A program made the translations under genes and the position numbers. A DNA stretch of 64,000 bases, taken from NCBI GenBank assembly GCA_964519995.1, contig CAZFLY010000002.1, forward strand, positions 1 to 64,000, given 5' to 3'. Positions within the stretch are counted from its first letter, which is position 1. Each line of letters begins with the position of its first letter. This document shows positions 1 through 8,601 of the stretch, one piece after another. This DNA comes from CAZFLY01 sp964519995 (GTDB taxonomy: Bacteria; Planctomycetota; Phycisphaerae; Sedimentisphaerales; Anaerobacaceae). The notes below the pieces were generated by a model, which saw only the letters and a program-made list of their open reading frames with translations, did no database searches and was not told the origin of the DNA.

Positions 1-341
1 TGTCTGTGCCATAATTACGTTCCGTTGCTCCAGGTTATTCGGATAGGCTCTAAATCCGAAACGAGACGAATGGATGCGAAATGACAAATCAAGATTTTAA
101 AAAACAAAGCCAATTTCGGGAAAGTGCAAATGAGCACAAGTCTCTATGAACAAAAGGATTACGAAAATAGACTGTGCGGAGTGTTCCGTAAAAAAAAGCC
201 AATTTCAAACTCGAAGCGAAGCGGAGATCCCTACGGTTGAGTTTTTCTGAATCCTCAAACAGGGAGCCAATCTTGCTAAAATGGGTCATCACGAGTGAGA
301 ATAGTTGAAGGGACAAGTTTTAGAATGTAGAATAGGCCATT
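1..341. other. Non-coding left edge with degenerate repeat
   Basis: No convincing gene is visible before nnrE. Short open frames on both strands here lack ribosome-binding sites and recognisable products. The stretch holds two copies of a short A-rich motif, listed separately, and looks like intergenic or decayed repeat DNA. Any gene belonging to it may lie left of the window. Confidence 0.5.
99..206 (+). repeat. Two-copy A-rich motif (KKQSQF-type repeat)
   Basis: The motif AAAGCCAATTTC, preceded by a run of A, occurs at about 99-117 and again at 190-206. The first copy sits in a 22-codon frame starting at 81 whose translation includes KKQSQF. From memory, small KKQSQF or NKANF peptides recur in Phycisphaerae intergenic DNA, which suggests a degenerate interspersed repeat rather than a gene. 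That recollection cannot be verified here. Confidence 0.35.
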
Positions 342-1094
342 ATGGAAAAATATTCGCCGGATAAAAAGTGTGTTGTAATGACGAGAGATGAGGTTCGGGC
401 GTTTGATAACTGGGCGATAAATACACTCGGTATGCCCGGCGTGGTTTTGATGGAAAACGCCGGGCGCAGTTGTGCCGAAGTAGTTAAAGAGAAGTTGAAG
501 GATATCAAAAAACCCAGGATCTGCATATTTTGTGGGACCGGAAACAACGGCGGCGATGGATACGTGATCACCCGGCATCTGCTAAATGATGGTTTTAAGG
601 TTACGGTTGTCTTATGTGGCCGTCCGGATAAGGTTAAGGGTAACGCAAAGACAAACCTGAATATTCTTGAGAGACTTGGCCAGCCGATCGAACAGATGAA
701 CATCGACGAAAGTGATATTCGCGCGAAGGTTAGCGCCTTTGCAGCCGGTGCCGACATGATTGTTGATGCCATTTTTGGGACGGGATTAACAGGACAACTG
801 AGCGAGCAGCACAAACAGTTGATCGAAAGCATAAATATCCAGGATTGTCCCATTCTGGCTGTGGATATTCCGTCTGGGCTTGATTGTGATACTGGTGAAC
901 CTCTCAGCATTGCTATCAGAGCAAAACATACTGTGACCTTTGTTGCGGCGAAAAAGGGATTCGCATCCGCCAGCGCAGCTCAGTACACTGGAGAGGTTTA
1001 TATCGCTTCAATTGGTGCGGAGCCAGCAAGGTGGTTGTCTGATACGGATCAGAGAAAAAATATGCGCTTCTTCAAAGAAGAGCCGCGACTATAA
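342..1094 (+). CDS. nnrE: NAD(P)H-hydrate epimerase (YjeF N-terminal domain)
   Basis: This cytosolic repair enzyme epimerises damaged R- and S-NAD(P)H hydrates so that the partner dehydratase can restore NAD(P)H. The 250-residue protein is a single YjeF_N Rossmann-like domain. It shows the phosphate-binding motif GTGNNGGDG near residue 65, DAIFGTGLTG near 145 and DIPSGLDCDTG near 175. The NnrD dehydratase domain that is fused to it in many bacteria is absent, so the dehydratase must be encoded elsewhere. The ATG at 342 has no clear ribosome-binding site. An in-frame ATG at 378 gives a start closer to the family's usual beginning (MTRDEVRAFD), so the first 12 residues are doubtful. The gene converges on the minus-strand gene ending at 1109, only 14 bases away. 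Confidence 0.93.
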   Translation: MEKYSPDKKCVVMTRDEVRAFDNWAINTLGMPGVVLMENAGRSCAEVVKEKLKDIKKPRICIFCGTGNNGGDGYVITRHLLNDGFKVTVVLCGRPDKVKGNAKTNLNILERLGQPIEQMNIDESDIRAKVSAFAAGADMIVDAIFGTGLTGQLSEQHKQLIESINIQDCPILAVDIPSGLDCDTGEPLSIAIRAKHTVTFVAAKKGFASASAAQYTGEVYIASIGAEPARWLSDTDQRKNMRFFKEEPRL

Positions 1095-1108
1095 GGAAGC
1101 GGCAAGTA

Positions 1109-2551
1109 TCAAAAGGCTCCGGATGCAGTCAGTTGCCCCTCGTAACCTATGAATTCGAGGAATCTTTCATATTTGAATACAGGTATCCACAAGGCCTGTG
1201 CCTTGTTTTGAATTTCCTTATAGCTATCGAGCTTATCAAGGGCAGCTTCATATTTATCCTGGGCCAGTGGGTCCAGCTCCAAGTCTTCGAAGCTTGGCTC
1301 AGGTGGAACCCGTGGTGGTTTGCCCAGAATTACAAAATCTGTCTCGACCGAAATAGTATTAATCACCTTGCCGCCCCATTGTTCGATCATTGTTCTTATT
1401 CTATCGATAGCATCTGCATTGATAATCCCATTGGTATCAAGGTCAAATTCGCCCGCGACAACAAACAAGTTTGCCTTGTCGATATCCCAAACTAAGTTTG
1501 CGATGATGTCGTCCACTGCGATTGGGTTTTTCTTTTCTGAATGCACAATTCGTGCTGCTGAAAAGTTCTTTGCAATGGCAAATACCTCGATTTTGGCCTT
1601 TGCTTTACCATCCTTCGGGATGGGTGCGCTGCCGTCATAAACGGAAAACGTCAAGCCTTGGTAAACATGCTGGTCACTTCCAATATTCAAATGGACCACT
1701 CCAGTCTGGTCATCGACTAATATTATCTTTCCGTCGGGCTTAAAAGCTGCCGCCTCACGCTCCGGTAACGGCTCAGTTTGCCGCATCTGTTCCAGAGCGT
1801 GTCGCATTCTGCTTTGTGCCATCTTTAGTTCTGCTTGTGTTCTCAGCAGTTCCTGATTCAGTTCTCTCAAATTAGCTCTTGTCTCGTCCAGTTGGGCCTT
1901 TAAGGTCTGAGCTCGCTCATCAGATGTCTGTTCCATAAGGCTTTTGAGCTCGTTATATTTTTGTGTGATTTCTATGGCCTGCTGATGATATTTCTCTTTT
2001 TCAGCCGCTAATTCTTGCTCTTTTTCATTGCTTATTACCATAGCGTCTTCGAAGCGCAGTCGTAGCTCAGAGAGCTCTTTTTCCAGAGCAGCTTTTTCAT
2101 TGGTAGTATTATCCAGCTTTGCTCTTAGTTTGCTAACTATATCAACAAGCCCTGTGGTATTGGGATCAATAACCTCAGTGTCGATGTATATTTGAGCTTG
2201 ATTTAGTGCATCTTTTGCCTGTGCATCGGCGTCTCTTGACTTAACTTCTGCAGATGTATCTTCGAGCGGACCTCCTATAATGAGAGATGTTAAATTATCA
2301 ATATAGGCAATCATTGTGCCAAGATATGTCGTTCGGCTTTGTCTTGTTCCTATGATTTGTCCTCTATTTCGCCATTCTGCTGAATTAGCCAGTTCCTCCA
2401 GGTTGCGCTGTGACTCTTGGGCTATTCTTCGTTGGTCTTCGAATTTGACATAAAGAACGACGGCTAAAGCGGTTGCAACGATAAATAATCCCACAAAGCC
2501 TATTAAAGTATAAAGCATGGAACTGCTTTGCTGTCTTTTCGGTGCTGGCAT
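1109..2551 (-). CDS. Membrane-anchored coiled-coil protein with BRCT-like C-terminal segment
   Basis: I do not recognise a named family. The 480-residue protein has one transmembrane helix at about residues 12-35, then a long Glu/Gln/Lys-rich region (about 40-270) with heptad character typical of a coiled coil. A globular C-terminal part follows. Within it, around residues 360-410, the stretch with FVVAGEFDLDTNG, WGGKV and TDFVILG resembles the fold signature of a BRCT domain (Gly-Gly-Lys-Val followed by Thr-Asp-hydrophobic). That likeness is an inference from pattern only. The start is well supported by GGAAGGAG eight bases before ATG. It is the last gene of a minus-strand group of four. The topology suggests a cell-envelope scaffold with a small cytosolic N-terminus. 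Confidence 0.8.
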   Translation of the reverse strand: MPAPKRQQSSSMLYTLIGFVGLFIVATALAVVLYVKFEDQRRIAQESQRNLEELANSAEWRNRGQIIGTRQSRTTYLGTMIAYIDNLTSLIIGGPLEDTSAEVKSRDADAQAKDALNQAQIYIDTEVIDPNTTGLVDIVSKLRAKLDNTTNEKAALEKELSELRLRFEDAMVISNEKEQELAAEKEKYHQQAIEITQKYNELKSLMEQTSDERAQTLKAQLDETRANLRELNQELLRTQAELKMAQSRMRHALEQMRQTEPLPEREAAAFKPDGKIILVDDQTGVVHLNIGSDQHVYQGLTFSVYDGSAPIPKDGKAKAKIEVFAIAKNFSAARIVHSEKKNPIAVDDIIANLVWDIDKANLFVVAGEFDLDTNGIINADAIDRIRTMIEQWGGKVINTISVETDFVILGKPPRVPPEPSFEDLELDPLAQDKYEAALDKLDSYKEIQNKAQALWIPVFKYERFLEFIGYEGQLTASGAF

Positions 2552-2672
2552 GACATAACTCCTTCCGAAACAACGAAAAAATCACGCATAAAAGGTTTTC
2601 TGACAATGTATTATCGCCAGAAAGCTCGTTGGAGTCAAGAAAAAAGGTTGTTGGCAGTGAGGAACGAGCCGG

Positions 2673-3368
2673 TCAATCCTTTGTGAGTCTGTCCAGAAGA
2701 TGGGGTAGCTGGCTTATCTTTGTGATTGTATATTGGGCTGCCGCATAGGGTTGCTGCTGCGATAGTCTTGTGTGTATACGGGCTGGACGCAATATCTGAA
2801 TGGTCGCAAGGCCCAACTTGTTGGGTGCGATAAAGTCCTTTTCTTCGTTATCGGCAACGTAGACTGCGGTTTCTGCTTTTGCATTTAAGTTTCTGAGGAG
2901 TTGTTCAAAGCCGATCGTTGACGGTTTCCAGAATTCTCTACCGAGCTGTTCAGTGTAGATAATGCGGTTAAAATATTTTTCGATCCGCAGCGACTGAACC
3001 TTCAGTTTCTGTGCGGGTAAGAAGCCATCGGTGAGCAGGGCTAGCGTATATTTGTCTTGTAGCTGCTCAAGAACATCTCGGCTGTCTTTGGGCAGTTTTA
3101 TTTTTGGGACGTGATTGCGGTAAATCGTAATCAAACAGTTAATGAGTTTATCGTCATAACTTATATTGAGTTCATCGAGAGCTAAGTTAATAGTTTTTGT
3201 GCGATTACCAGCAGTGAACTGTGCCCAGAAAGTATTGAAAAGTTGTTCAGTTGTGACTGTCTTGATAGATTCTGCCAGGAAATCAGCAATAAAATGAAGA
3301 CCACTCCTGCAGTACTCGATTTCGTCGTAAAGCGTATCGTCCAAATCAAAAATAATAGTACTCAGCAT
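2673..3368 (-). CDS. HAD-superfamily hydrolase, pyrimidine 5'-nucleotidase-like
   Basis: This is a 231-residue haloacid dehalogenase-type phosphatase. Motif I is FDLDDTLYD near the N-terminus, with the nucleophilic Asp and the general acid Asp two residues later. Motif II is LLTDG near residue 115, and motif IV is YVADNEEKDF near 170. The predominantly helical insertion between motifs I and II is a type C1 cap, typical of 2-haloacid dehalogenase, phosphoglycolate phosphatase and YjjG-like nucleotidases. Subfamily and substrate cannot be fixed from sequence alone. It lies 31 bases after the DUF362 gene and is probably co-transcribed with it. There is no clear ribosome-binding site. A 12-base palindrome of GCTTTT/AAAAGC at 3377-3388 sits just before the start. 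Confidence 0.85.
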   Translation of the reverse strand: MLSTIIFDLDDTLYDEIEYCRSGLHFIADFLAESIKTVTTEQLFNTFWAQFTAGNRTKTINLALDELNISYDDKLINCLITIYRNHVPKIKLPKDSRDVLEQLQDKYTLALLTDGFLPAQKLKVQSLRIEKYFNRIIYTEQLGREFWKPSTIGFEQLLRNLNAKAETAVYVADNEEKDFIAPNKLGLATIQILRPARIHTRLSQQQPYAAAQYTITKISQLPHLLDRLTKD

Positions 3369-3399
3369 GACTGTTAGCTTTTAAAAGCGTTGTAGGCTC

Positions 3400-4476
3400 T
3401 TAGTAACTTTCAAATAGCTTGCCCCATTCTGTCTCCATGAATCGCCTAATTATCTTCTTGCCGACGATGGGATACCAGAGCAAGTCATGGTATAAATTTG
3501 ATGCGAATGGTGCCCAAGCAACCAATGGGGTGTGCAAGAGCGGCTTTTCAAGAAATCTCAAAAAGCCTTTTCTAAGCATCTGATCGCCCCAAATAACAAA
3601 GCTTCTTTTTGTGGTGAAGCCGAAATTAACATTCTCGATGTTCTCACCGACTATTTCTATGTTCTCGGGATTTCCTACTCCGAGTGCCATTTCGTCACAC
3701 ATACGAATGTACGGTATTTCAAGCGGATTATATCCCATCATTTTAGCCGCCACCGCATCGATGGCGACCGAATCGGCGCTTGCCAGAATGAAATTGTGTA
3801 TCTTTGGAATCATTGTTCTTGGGCCTGCACCGTCACCGCAGACAGTTGCATCCATCACCGCAAAAATCCCCGGGTGAAGCTCTTTCTGCATAATCATTAG
3901 GTCCACAAGTACCTCGTGCATGTACTTGTGTGCATAATGACGCACCTCTTTGAGTAAACCTCCGAAGGCATTTTTGATTGCCCCTGTCGTTTGTGAATGT
4001 CCGTGTGTTTTCAGGGTAGGCAAATGTATGATATTCTTTCCGATGAACATCTTGGGTATCTGAATGCCCTCGGGGAAAATCTGGTCGAGCTTCAACAGTT
4101 TTTTCTTGAATTCATATTTGACCCATTCTACTTCAGGCAGTGATGTAAAATTCAGGCTGTACTTATCCAGTACGGGCATCCATTTGTTATTCCGGGCGCC
4201 TTTAAGTGGGTTAGTAACCACAGTTTTATTCTCCACCGGAAGAAGTCGCTGCTGTGTAAAACCATCTTCGATAAGCGTTTTCATAATTCCTTCAACCTGC
4301 CAAGGCTCAGATGAGCAGGCTGGAAAGTATTTAGTCCAGGACAGATTTAACTTAATAAGAGTATCAATGTCTTTGGAGATGACCTGCTCGTATTCAGCGA
4401 GGTGCATTAATTTACGATAGTCTGCTAAAACTGTCTCAGGAGCGGTTTTCAATACGACTACTTTGGACTTTGGCAT
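3400..4476 (-). CDS. DUF362 domain-containing protein
   Basis: This 358-residue protein of the DUF362 family has an unknown reaction; the family often occurs next to ferredoxin-like domains in anaerobes. Conserved-looking blocks are KTHGHSQTTGAIKNAFGG (about residues 150-170), VMDATVCGDGAGPR (about 205-220) and the DSVAIDAVAAKMMGY segment (about 235-250). There is no separate 4Fe-4S CxxCxxC cluster motif, so this is the stand-alone form. The start is strongly supported: AAAGGAGGTG lies seven bases before ATG. This places the first 41 bases inside the 3' end of the upstream glycosyltransferase gene, in a different frame, which suggests translational coupling. Confidence 0.88.
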   Translation of the reverse strand: MPKSKVVVLKTAPETVLADYRKLMHLAEYEQVISKDIDTLIKLNLSWTKYFPACSSEPWQVEGIMKTLIEDGFTQQRLLPVENKTVVTNPLKGARNNKWMPVLDKYSLNFTSLPEVEWVKYEFKKKLLKLDQIFPEGIQIPKMFIGKNIIHLPTLKTHGHSQTTGAIKNAFGGLLKEVRHYAHKYMHEVLVDLMIMQKELHPGIFAVMDATVCGDGAGPRTMIPKIHNFILASADSVAIDAVAAKMMGYNPLEIPYIRMCDEMALGVGNPENIEIVGENIENVNFGFTTKRSFVIWGDQMLRKGFLRFLEKPLLHTPLVAWAPFASNLYHDLLWYPIVGKKIIRRFMETEWGKLFESY

Positions 4477-6127
4477 TAGACAACACCTCCTTTGTATTTA
4501 CGTATTTTCCTTCCTGCGCAACATTCTGTGGCAGATTCTGTGAGAAATGCCGCAAACTGTCACACAATCTGTTTTGTTCATTGGGATCTACGGCGTAGAA
4601 TGATACGGTGTCTCCGCCACAGACCACATTGTTAGAAATCTTCCACTGGCCGACTTTAATCCATTGTGAAGGAATACCGCCGTACACATCAAACCAATGG
4701 TCATACACAATACAAGCTGCAACCTTCTTCTGGTGTGCCAATTTGTACATTTTTTCTGTGTCGTATGCTCTCTTCAGTTTTGCCTTTGCTATCTCGAGAC
4801 TGCCTATGCCAAACAAGTCTAAGCATTGAATATCGGCAAAATAGTTGATTGCACCAATGTCGTTTGCGGCGATACTGCTGCCTTGATAGAATCTCTGCAG
4901 AAATTTGGCTATCTGGTATTGCTGTTGGTAAATATTTGATGCGGCTTGAGGAGTCTCCATCAAAGATAGGCGCGCTCTCTTTATAAGCGGTGAACAGGCC
5001 AGAACAATGAGAATGACCATCGCTACATACTTCGGTATCAAAGTTCTTTCAAAGCCCACAGATGTTCTTGCTGGCAAAGCCTCCCATATTGCTACTGATA
5101 TTACGAATATGCCAAGAGCAATTAGGTATGCTTCATACCTATAGAACCAACCGATACGTGCGAATTGCATATGTAAAAGAGTCGTTGCGACGAAAATAAT
5201 AATCATAATTCTGAGATCTTTCCAGATGTCATTTTGCTTGCTATATTGAAAAAAGAACAAAACGAGAGCCGCCAGAACGAGAAACAGAATATGAGGATTT
5301 CTAAGCATTTGTTCACAGCTTGAGTAACCTAAAAATCTGATAATACCCATTAAAGAAAAGAGGTCAGGTATATTGCCCTTCAAGAGAACGGGATTTGGTA
5401 AGAAATACCAACCATTTGAAATCGAGATTATTCCATATCCCAATATTGGTAGAAGACCCACCCCAGCTAACAACAAAGAATATAGGAGTCTTCGCTTTAT
5501 AACTAATAAAACACACACGACAAGAAGCAGGAACAGACCTTCATAGCGGGCCATACTCAGGAGTGGTGCTAATAGCAGCAGGAGTGAATATTCTAAAGGG
5601 GTGGCTTTTTTTATTGAAAGAATTTTTGCAGAAAGATAAACAAAGATAATAGCTATAAGTGCGTGAAGAATGTGCTCCTGGCCACAGAATATAAGAGAAG
5701 GTAAAGGGCTAGAAAATACAACAAGCAACAGGATAATAAGAATGAGACAAGGGTGTAATTTGTATTTCCTTAAAAGAGTATAAACCAAGACAACGACAAG
5801 TGTTCCAAATAGGAAATTCAAAATGAGTGGGCTGGCTATGTTAGGTCCAAACAAGAAATAGATTAGCGATAGAATTAATGTCCAAAGTAATGAAGAAGAC
5901 GATGAAGTAAAACCATATTTGTCTATCCCCCAAGTACCGTATTGAGCTAAATTCTTTGCTATGGCCATATGGATGTAAGGATCATCGAGGACATAGGTGA
6001 AGTGTCCTTCATTCCTTTGGATAGATATAGCAAGTAAAATGGCCACCGTTGACCAGAATAAGGCCAGCGTAATAATCAACGGCCAGTGTGTTTTTACGAT
6101 ACTCAGCAGCTTCAAGTGCTTGCGCAT
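4436..6127 (-). CDS. Multi-pass membrane glycosyltransferase, GT39/AftB-like
   Basis: This 563-residue integral membrane protein has about 11-12 hydrophobic helices between residues 15 and 390 and a soluble C-terminal domain of about 150 residues. The first extracytoplasmic loop carries VLDDPYIHMAIAKNLAQYG (about 45-65). An acidic Asp-Asp pair at this place is the catalytic feature of GT-C polyprenyl-phosphate-sugar transferases. The C-terminal domain contains AANDIGAINYF and CLDLFGIGS, a motif set I associate with ArnT/AftB-type enzymes. It therefore probably moves a sugar from a lipid carrier to an outer glycan. The start is well supported by CAGGAGATGACTC before ATG. It is divergent from a decaprenyl-phosphate phosphoribosyltransferase homologue, which may supply its donor. 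The substrate is unknown. Confidence 0.8.
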   Translation of the reverse strand: MRKHLKLLSIVKTHWPLIITLALFWSTVAILLAISIQRNEGHFTYVLDDPYIHMAIAKNLAQYGTWGIDKYGFTSSSSSLLWTLILSLIYFLFGPNIASPLILNFLFGTLVVVLVYTLLRKYKLHPCLILIILLLVVFSSPLPSLIFCGQEHILHALIAIIFVYLSAKILSIKKATPLEYSLLLLLAPLLSMARYEGLFLLLVVCVLLVIKRRLLYSLLLAGVGLLPILGYGIISISNGWYFLPNPVLLKGNIPDLFSLMGIIRFLGYSSCEQMLRNPHILFLVLAALVLFFFQYSKQNDIWKDLRIMIIIFVATTLLHMQFARIGWFYRYEAYLIALGIFVISVAIWEALPARTSVGFERTLIPKYVAMVILIVLACSPLIKRARLSLMETPQAASNIYQQQYQIAKFLQRFYQGSSIAANDIGAINYFADIQCLDLFGIGSLEIAKAKLKRAYDTEKMYKLAHQKKVAACIVYDHWFDVYGGIPSQWIKVGQWKISNNVVCGGDTVSFYAVDPNEQNRLCDSLRHFSQNLPQNVAQEGKYVNTKEVLSNAKVQSSRIENRS

Positions 6128-6371
6128 GAGTCATCTCCTGATCCCCTTCATCCGCAAGAAGTGGGACGAGATAATTGGTGAACAAGCCCTCTTAGGGACA
6201 TCCTTATATCCCTGCTTTTACAGGGTCCTGCATAATGCTTCAAGAACGCCGGTACTTTTATCTATACAATGATTCTTCTTTTAGCTATATATTAATCCTG
6301 TGGTGCATGGTGTCAACCGTGATTGAACTAAAATTGGCCGTTTAGCGACGGAGTCATTGTTGGAGACGAGA

Positions 6372-7274
6372 ATGAGAAGTTACCTCTCAATCATGCGGCC
6401 TGCTCACTGGAGCAAGAACATTTTTGTCTTCGTTGGTTTAATATTTGGTGGCAGGCTTCTTGGACCTGCCAAAGAAGTTTTATTGGCCGTAGGTAGTTCC
6501 GTGGGTGGTTTTGCATGTTTTTCTTTGGCTGCTTCCAGCATCTATATTCTTAACGATATCATCGACCGAGAAGCAGATAGTATGCATCCTGAAAAACGCA
6601 ACAGGCCAATAGCGTCGGGTAGTATTACGGTTTATTCTGCAGCATTGCTAGCACTTGTATGTGCTATAGTGGCAATAGCCGGCAGCTTTAGGCTTGCATG
6701 GGAGTTCGGCCTTATCATCATGGGATATATTGCGTTGATGATTCTGTATACAGGTTTACTGAAAAGAGTGATGATAATGGACTGTGTGGTGTTAGCGACT
6801 GGCTTTTGCTTACGGGCTATTGCCGGGGCTGTGTTAGTTAATGTTTTCATATCACCATGGTTGATTATATGTACATTCGCTTTAAGTCTATTTCTGGCTT
6901 TTGGCAAACGCCGCGGCGAGATAGCTCAATTGGGAGTAAATAGCACGTCATTTCGCAGAACACTTGCCGGCTATACGCCGGAGCTATTGGCCCACATGCT
7001 TGATGTAACGAGCGGTTTGGCAATTGTCTGTTTTTTGCTCTATGCGATGGATGATAGAACATTCCGTGTATTTGGCACGAATAATCTCGTGTATACGACG
7101 CCGTTTGTTTTGTATTGTGTTTTTCGTTTTAGTGCGCTAATACAAAAGGGCCAGTACTTAGGTCCTGTCGAGTTAACGCTCAATGACCGCCCGTTTCAGG
7201 TTGGCTTTCTGTTGTGGGTGATTGCCTGTATCTCAATTATATACGCTGACAGATTCAGACAAATTCTACAGTAG
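6372..7274 (+). CDS. UbiA-family prenyltransferase, decaprenyl-phosphate phosphoribosyltransferase-like
   Basis: This 300-residue polytopic enzyme of the UbiA superfamily has eight to nine hydrophobic helices. The first Asp-rich motif reads NDIIDREADSMHPEKRNRP and continues into IASG. The NDxxDxxxDxxHPxKxxRPIASG pattern marks the decaprenylphosphoryl-5-phosphoribose synthase branch, which joins PRPP to a polyprenyl phosphate as the first step to lipid-linked arabinofuranose. A menaquinone or haem branch assignment is less likely. The second Asp motif region is RRGEIAQLG near 180. I chose ATG at 6372 because GGAG lies six bases before it; an in-frame TTG at 6357 would add five residues. The divergent neighbour is a membrane glycosyltransferase, as Rv3806c and Rv3805c are adjacent in mycobacteria. 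Confidence 0.88.
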   Translation: MRSYLSIMRPAHWSKNIFVFVGLIFGGRLLGPAKEVLLAVGSSVGGFACFSLAASSIYILNDIIDREADSMHPEKRNRPIASGSITVYSAALLALVCAIVAIAGSFRLAWEFGLIIMGYIALMILYTGLLKRVMIMDCVVLATGFCLRAIAGAVLVNVFISPWLIICTFALSLFLAFGKRRGEIAQLGVNSTSFRRTLAGYTPELLAHMLDVTSGLAIVCFLLYAMDDRTFRVFGTNNLVYTTPFVLYCVFRFSALIQKGQYLGPVELTLNDRPFQVGFLLWVIACISIIYADRFRQILQ

Positions 7275-7288
7275 GGGATGGGTGTTGG

Positions 7289-8011
7289 ATGTCAATTCAA
7301 AGGTTGCAGAAAGTCCTCGCGGCAGCCGGCATTGCTTCTCGAAGAAAGTGTGAAGAGCTGATACTTCAAGGGGGTGTGTGCGTGAATGGTAAGCTCGTGG
7401 ATAAGCTCCCTGTGTTTGTTGACCCGGACAAGGATGTTATTACTGTCAATGGCAAAAAGATTCACCGTGAGAGAAAAGCCTATTATCTTTTGAACAAACC
7501 CAAGGGTGTGATTTGTACGAGTTCTGATCCGCTGGGCAGAAAAAAAGCTATTGATTTGATCGATTGCCATGAACGTATATTTTGCGTCGGTAGACTTGAT
7601 GCTGATACAACGGGGCTGATTATTCTGACCAATGACAGCGACCTGGCAAACAAGTTGACACACCCGCGGTACAAAATGCCCAAGACATACCTTGCTCAGG
7701 TAAAAGGGCGAATTGATGACCCGGCTATCGAAAAGCTCAAGAAGGGAATCTGGCTTGCTGAAGGCAAGACGGGCGGCGCAAGAATGAAGGTGCTTAAACG
7801 CAGCCATGATGAGTCGCTTGTGGAAATCACGGTTGAGCAGGGCCTTAACCGCCAGGTTCGCAGAATGCTTGCAAAGGTAGGTCTGGGAGTCAGATCGCTC
7901 AAGCGAACAAAGATCGGCAAGCTTACCACACGGGGTCTGGGCGTTGGCAAGTGCAGGCTGCTAACGAAGGCCGAAGTAGCGTACCTGAAGGGAATAGGGA
8001 ATAGGGGGTAG
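7289..8011 (+). CDS. rluB: 23S rRNA pseudouridine synthase, RsuA/RluB family
   Basis: This enzyme isomerises a uridine in large-subunit rRNA to pseudouridine. The 240-residue protein has an N-terminal S4 RNA-binding domain (RLQKVLAAAGIASRRKCEEL, residues 5-24) and a catalytic domain with KPKGVICT near 70. The active-site motif is GRLDADTTGLIILTNDSDLA (about 95-115), where the Asp after Leu is the catalytic nucleophile. A C-terminal NRQVRRMLAKVG motif is also present. The compact size and motif order fit the RluB/RluE/RsuA branch; RluB (23S U2605) is the commonest member, but the exact site cannot be read from sequence. It starts 14 bases after the UbiA gene with a GGGGATGGGTG ribosome-binding stretch, so the two are likely co-transcribed. 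Confidence 0.9.
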   Translation: MSIQRLQKVLAAAGIASRRKCEELILQGGVCVNGKLVDKLPVFVDPDKDVITVNGKKIHRERKAYYLLNKPKGVICTSSDPLGRKKAIDLIDCHERIFCVGRLDADTTGLIILTNDSDLANKLTHPRYKMPKTYLAQVKGRIDDPAIEKLKKGIWLAEGKTGGARMKVLKRSHDESLVEITVEQGLNRQVRRMLAKVGLGVRSLKRTKIGKLTTRGLGVGKCRLLTKAEVAYLKGIGNRG

Positions 8012-8148
8012 CGTACAGCGTATAGTATTCTCTGGATGGCCGTTTGTATTTAGCCGCCGGTTTTTGCCAGTATATCCTGTGGGGTCCGGATATTGGTCCA
8101 TGGTACGCGGAAGAACCGGATTTTATGGCGAAAATCTACTTTTTACGC

Positions 8149-8176
8149 TTGCAAACCCCGCTCAAACGATTATCCT
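8149..8176 (+). promoter_or_regulatory. Candidate sigma-70 promoter for rpmB
   Basis: TTGCAA at 8149-8154 and TATCCT at 8171-8176 are separated by 16 bases. They lie about 80 bases upstream of the rpmB start, in a 243-base gene-free stretch. This is a match by eye to the sigma-70 consensus only. Confidence 0.35.
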
Positions 8177-8254
8177 AACAAATTCTTGTTGGAAAGTCTG
8201 CACGAATCAACTGCGTGTTGGATCGGATTCATCATAGCAGCGGGAGCGAAACTG

Positions 8255-8521
8255 ATGGCAAGAGTTTGTTATTTTACAGGCAAGCGCACAGTCGCTGGCA
8301 GAAGTATTGCTCGGCGTGGTAAGGCAAAATATCTCGGTGGGGTCGGTCGAAAAACGACCGGGATCACAAAGAGAAAATTCAAGCCCAATATCCAGAAAGT
8401 CCGAGCAATAGTAGACGGCAAGGTCTGCAGGATAAAGGTTTCTGCCAAGGCCATACATATGGGCTTAGTTCAGAAACCGCCGAGGCGGAACTACAAGCCT
8501 GCCGAGCAGGCAACCGCTTGA
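8255..8521 (+). CDS. rpmB: 50S ribosomal protein L28
   Basis: This is the structural protein L28 of the large ribosomal subunit. It is 88 residues long and very basic, beginning MARVCYFTGKRTVAGRSIAR, with the typical KRKFKPNIQKVRA block and the C-terminal KAIHMGLVQKP segment. The open frame extends back to 8093. I chose ATG at 8255 because GGGAG lies eight bases upstream and because L28 proteins begin at this point. It keeps only one of the Cys residues that form a zinc site in some L28 paralogues. The gene is monocistronic as far as can be seen, with a candidate promoter at 8149 and a strong terminator at 8554. Confidence 0.95.
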   Translation: MARVCYFTGKRTVAGRSIARRGKAKYLGGVGRKTTGITKRKFKPNIQKVRAIVDGKVCRIKVSAKAIHMGLVQKPPRRNYKPAEQATA

Positions 8522-8553
8522 CGGAGAGTGGTTGACCGACCGTGGTTACCTTC

Positions 8554-8582
8554 AGCGAGGCGGATTTGCCTCGCTTTTTTTC
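8554..8582 (+). terminator. Rho-independent terminator after rpmB
   Basis: AGCGAGGC at 8554-8561 pairs perfectly with GCCTCGCT at 8568-8575 around a six-base loop (GGATTT). A run of T extends from 8575. This is a canonical intrinsic terminator, 33 bases after the rpmB stop codon. Confidence 0.92.
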
Positions 8583-8601
8583 GTTTGTTGTAGGATTAAA
8601 G

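Noticed and set aside
320..910. 196-residue open frame antisense to nnrE
   Set aside because: Shadow of a well-recognised gene; no ribosome-binding site and no recognisable product.
8093..8254. Long in-frame N-terminal extension of L28
   Set aside because: L28 proteins start at MARVCYFTG, a ribosome-binding site lies directly before 8255, and the extension covers the candidate promoter.
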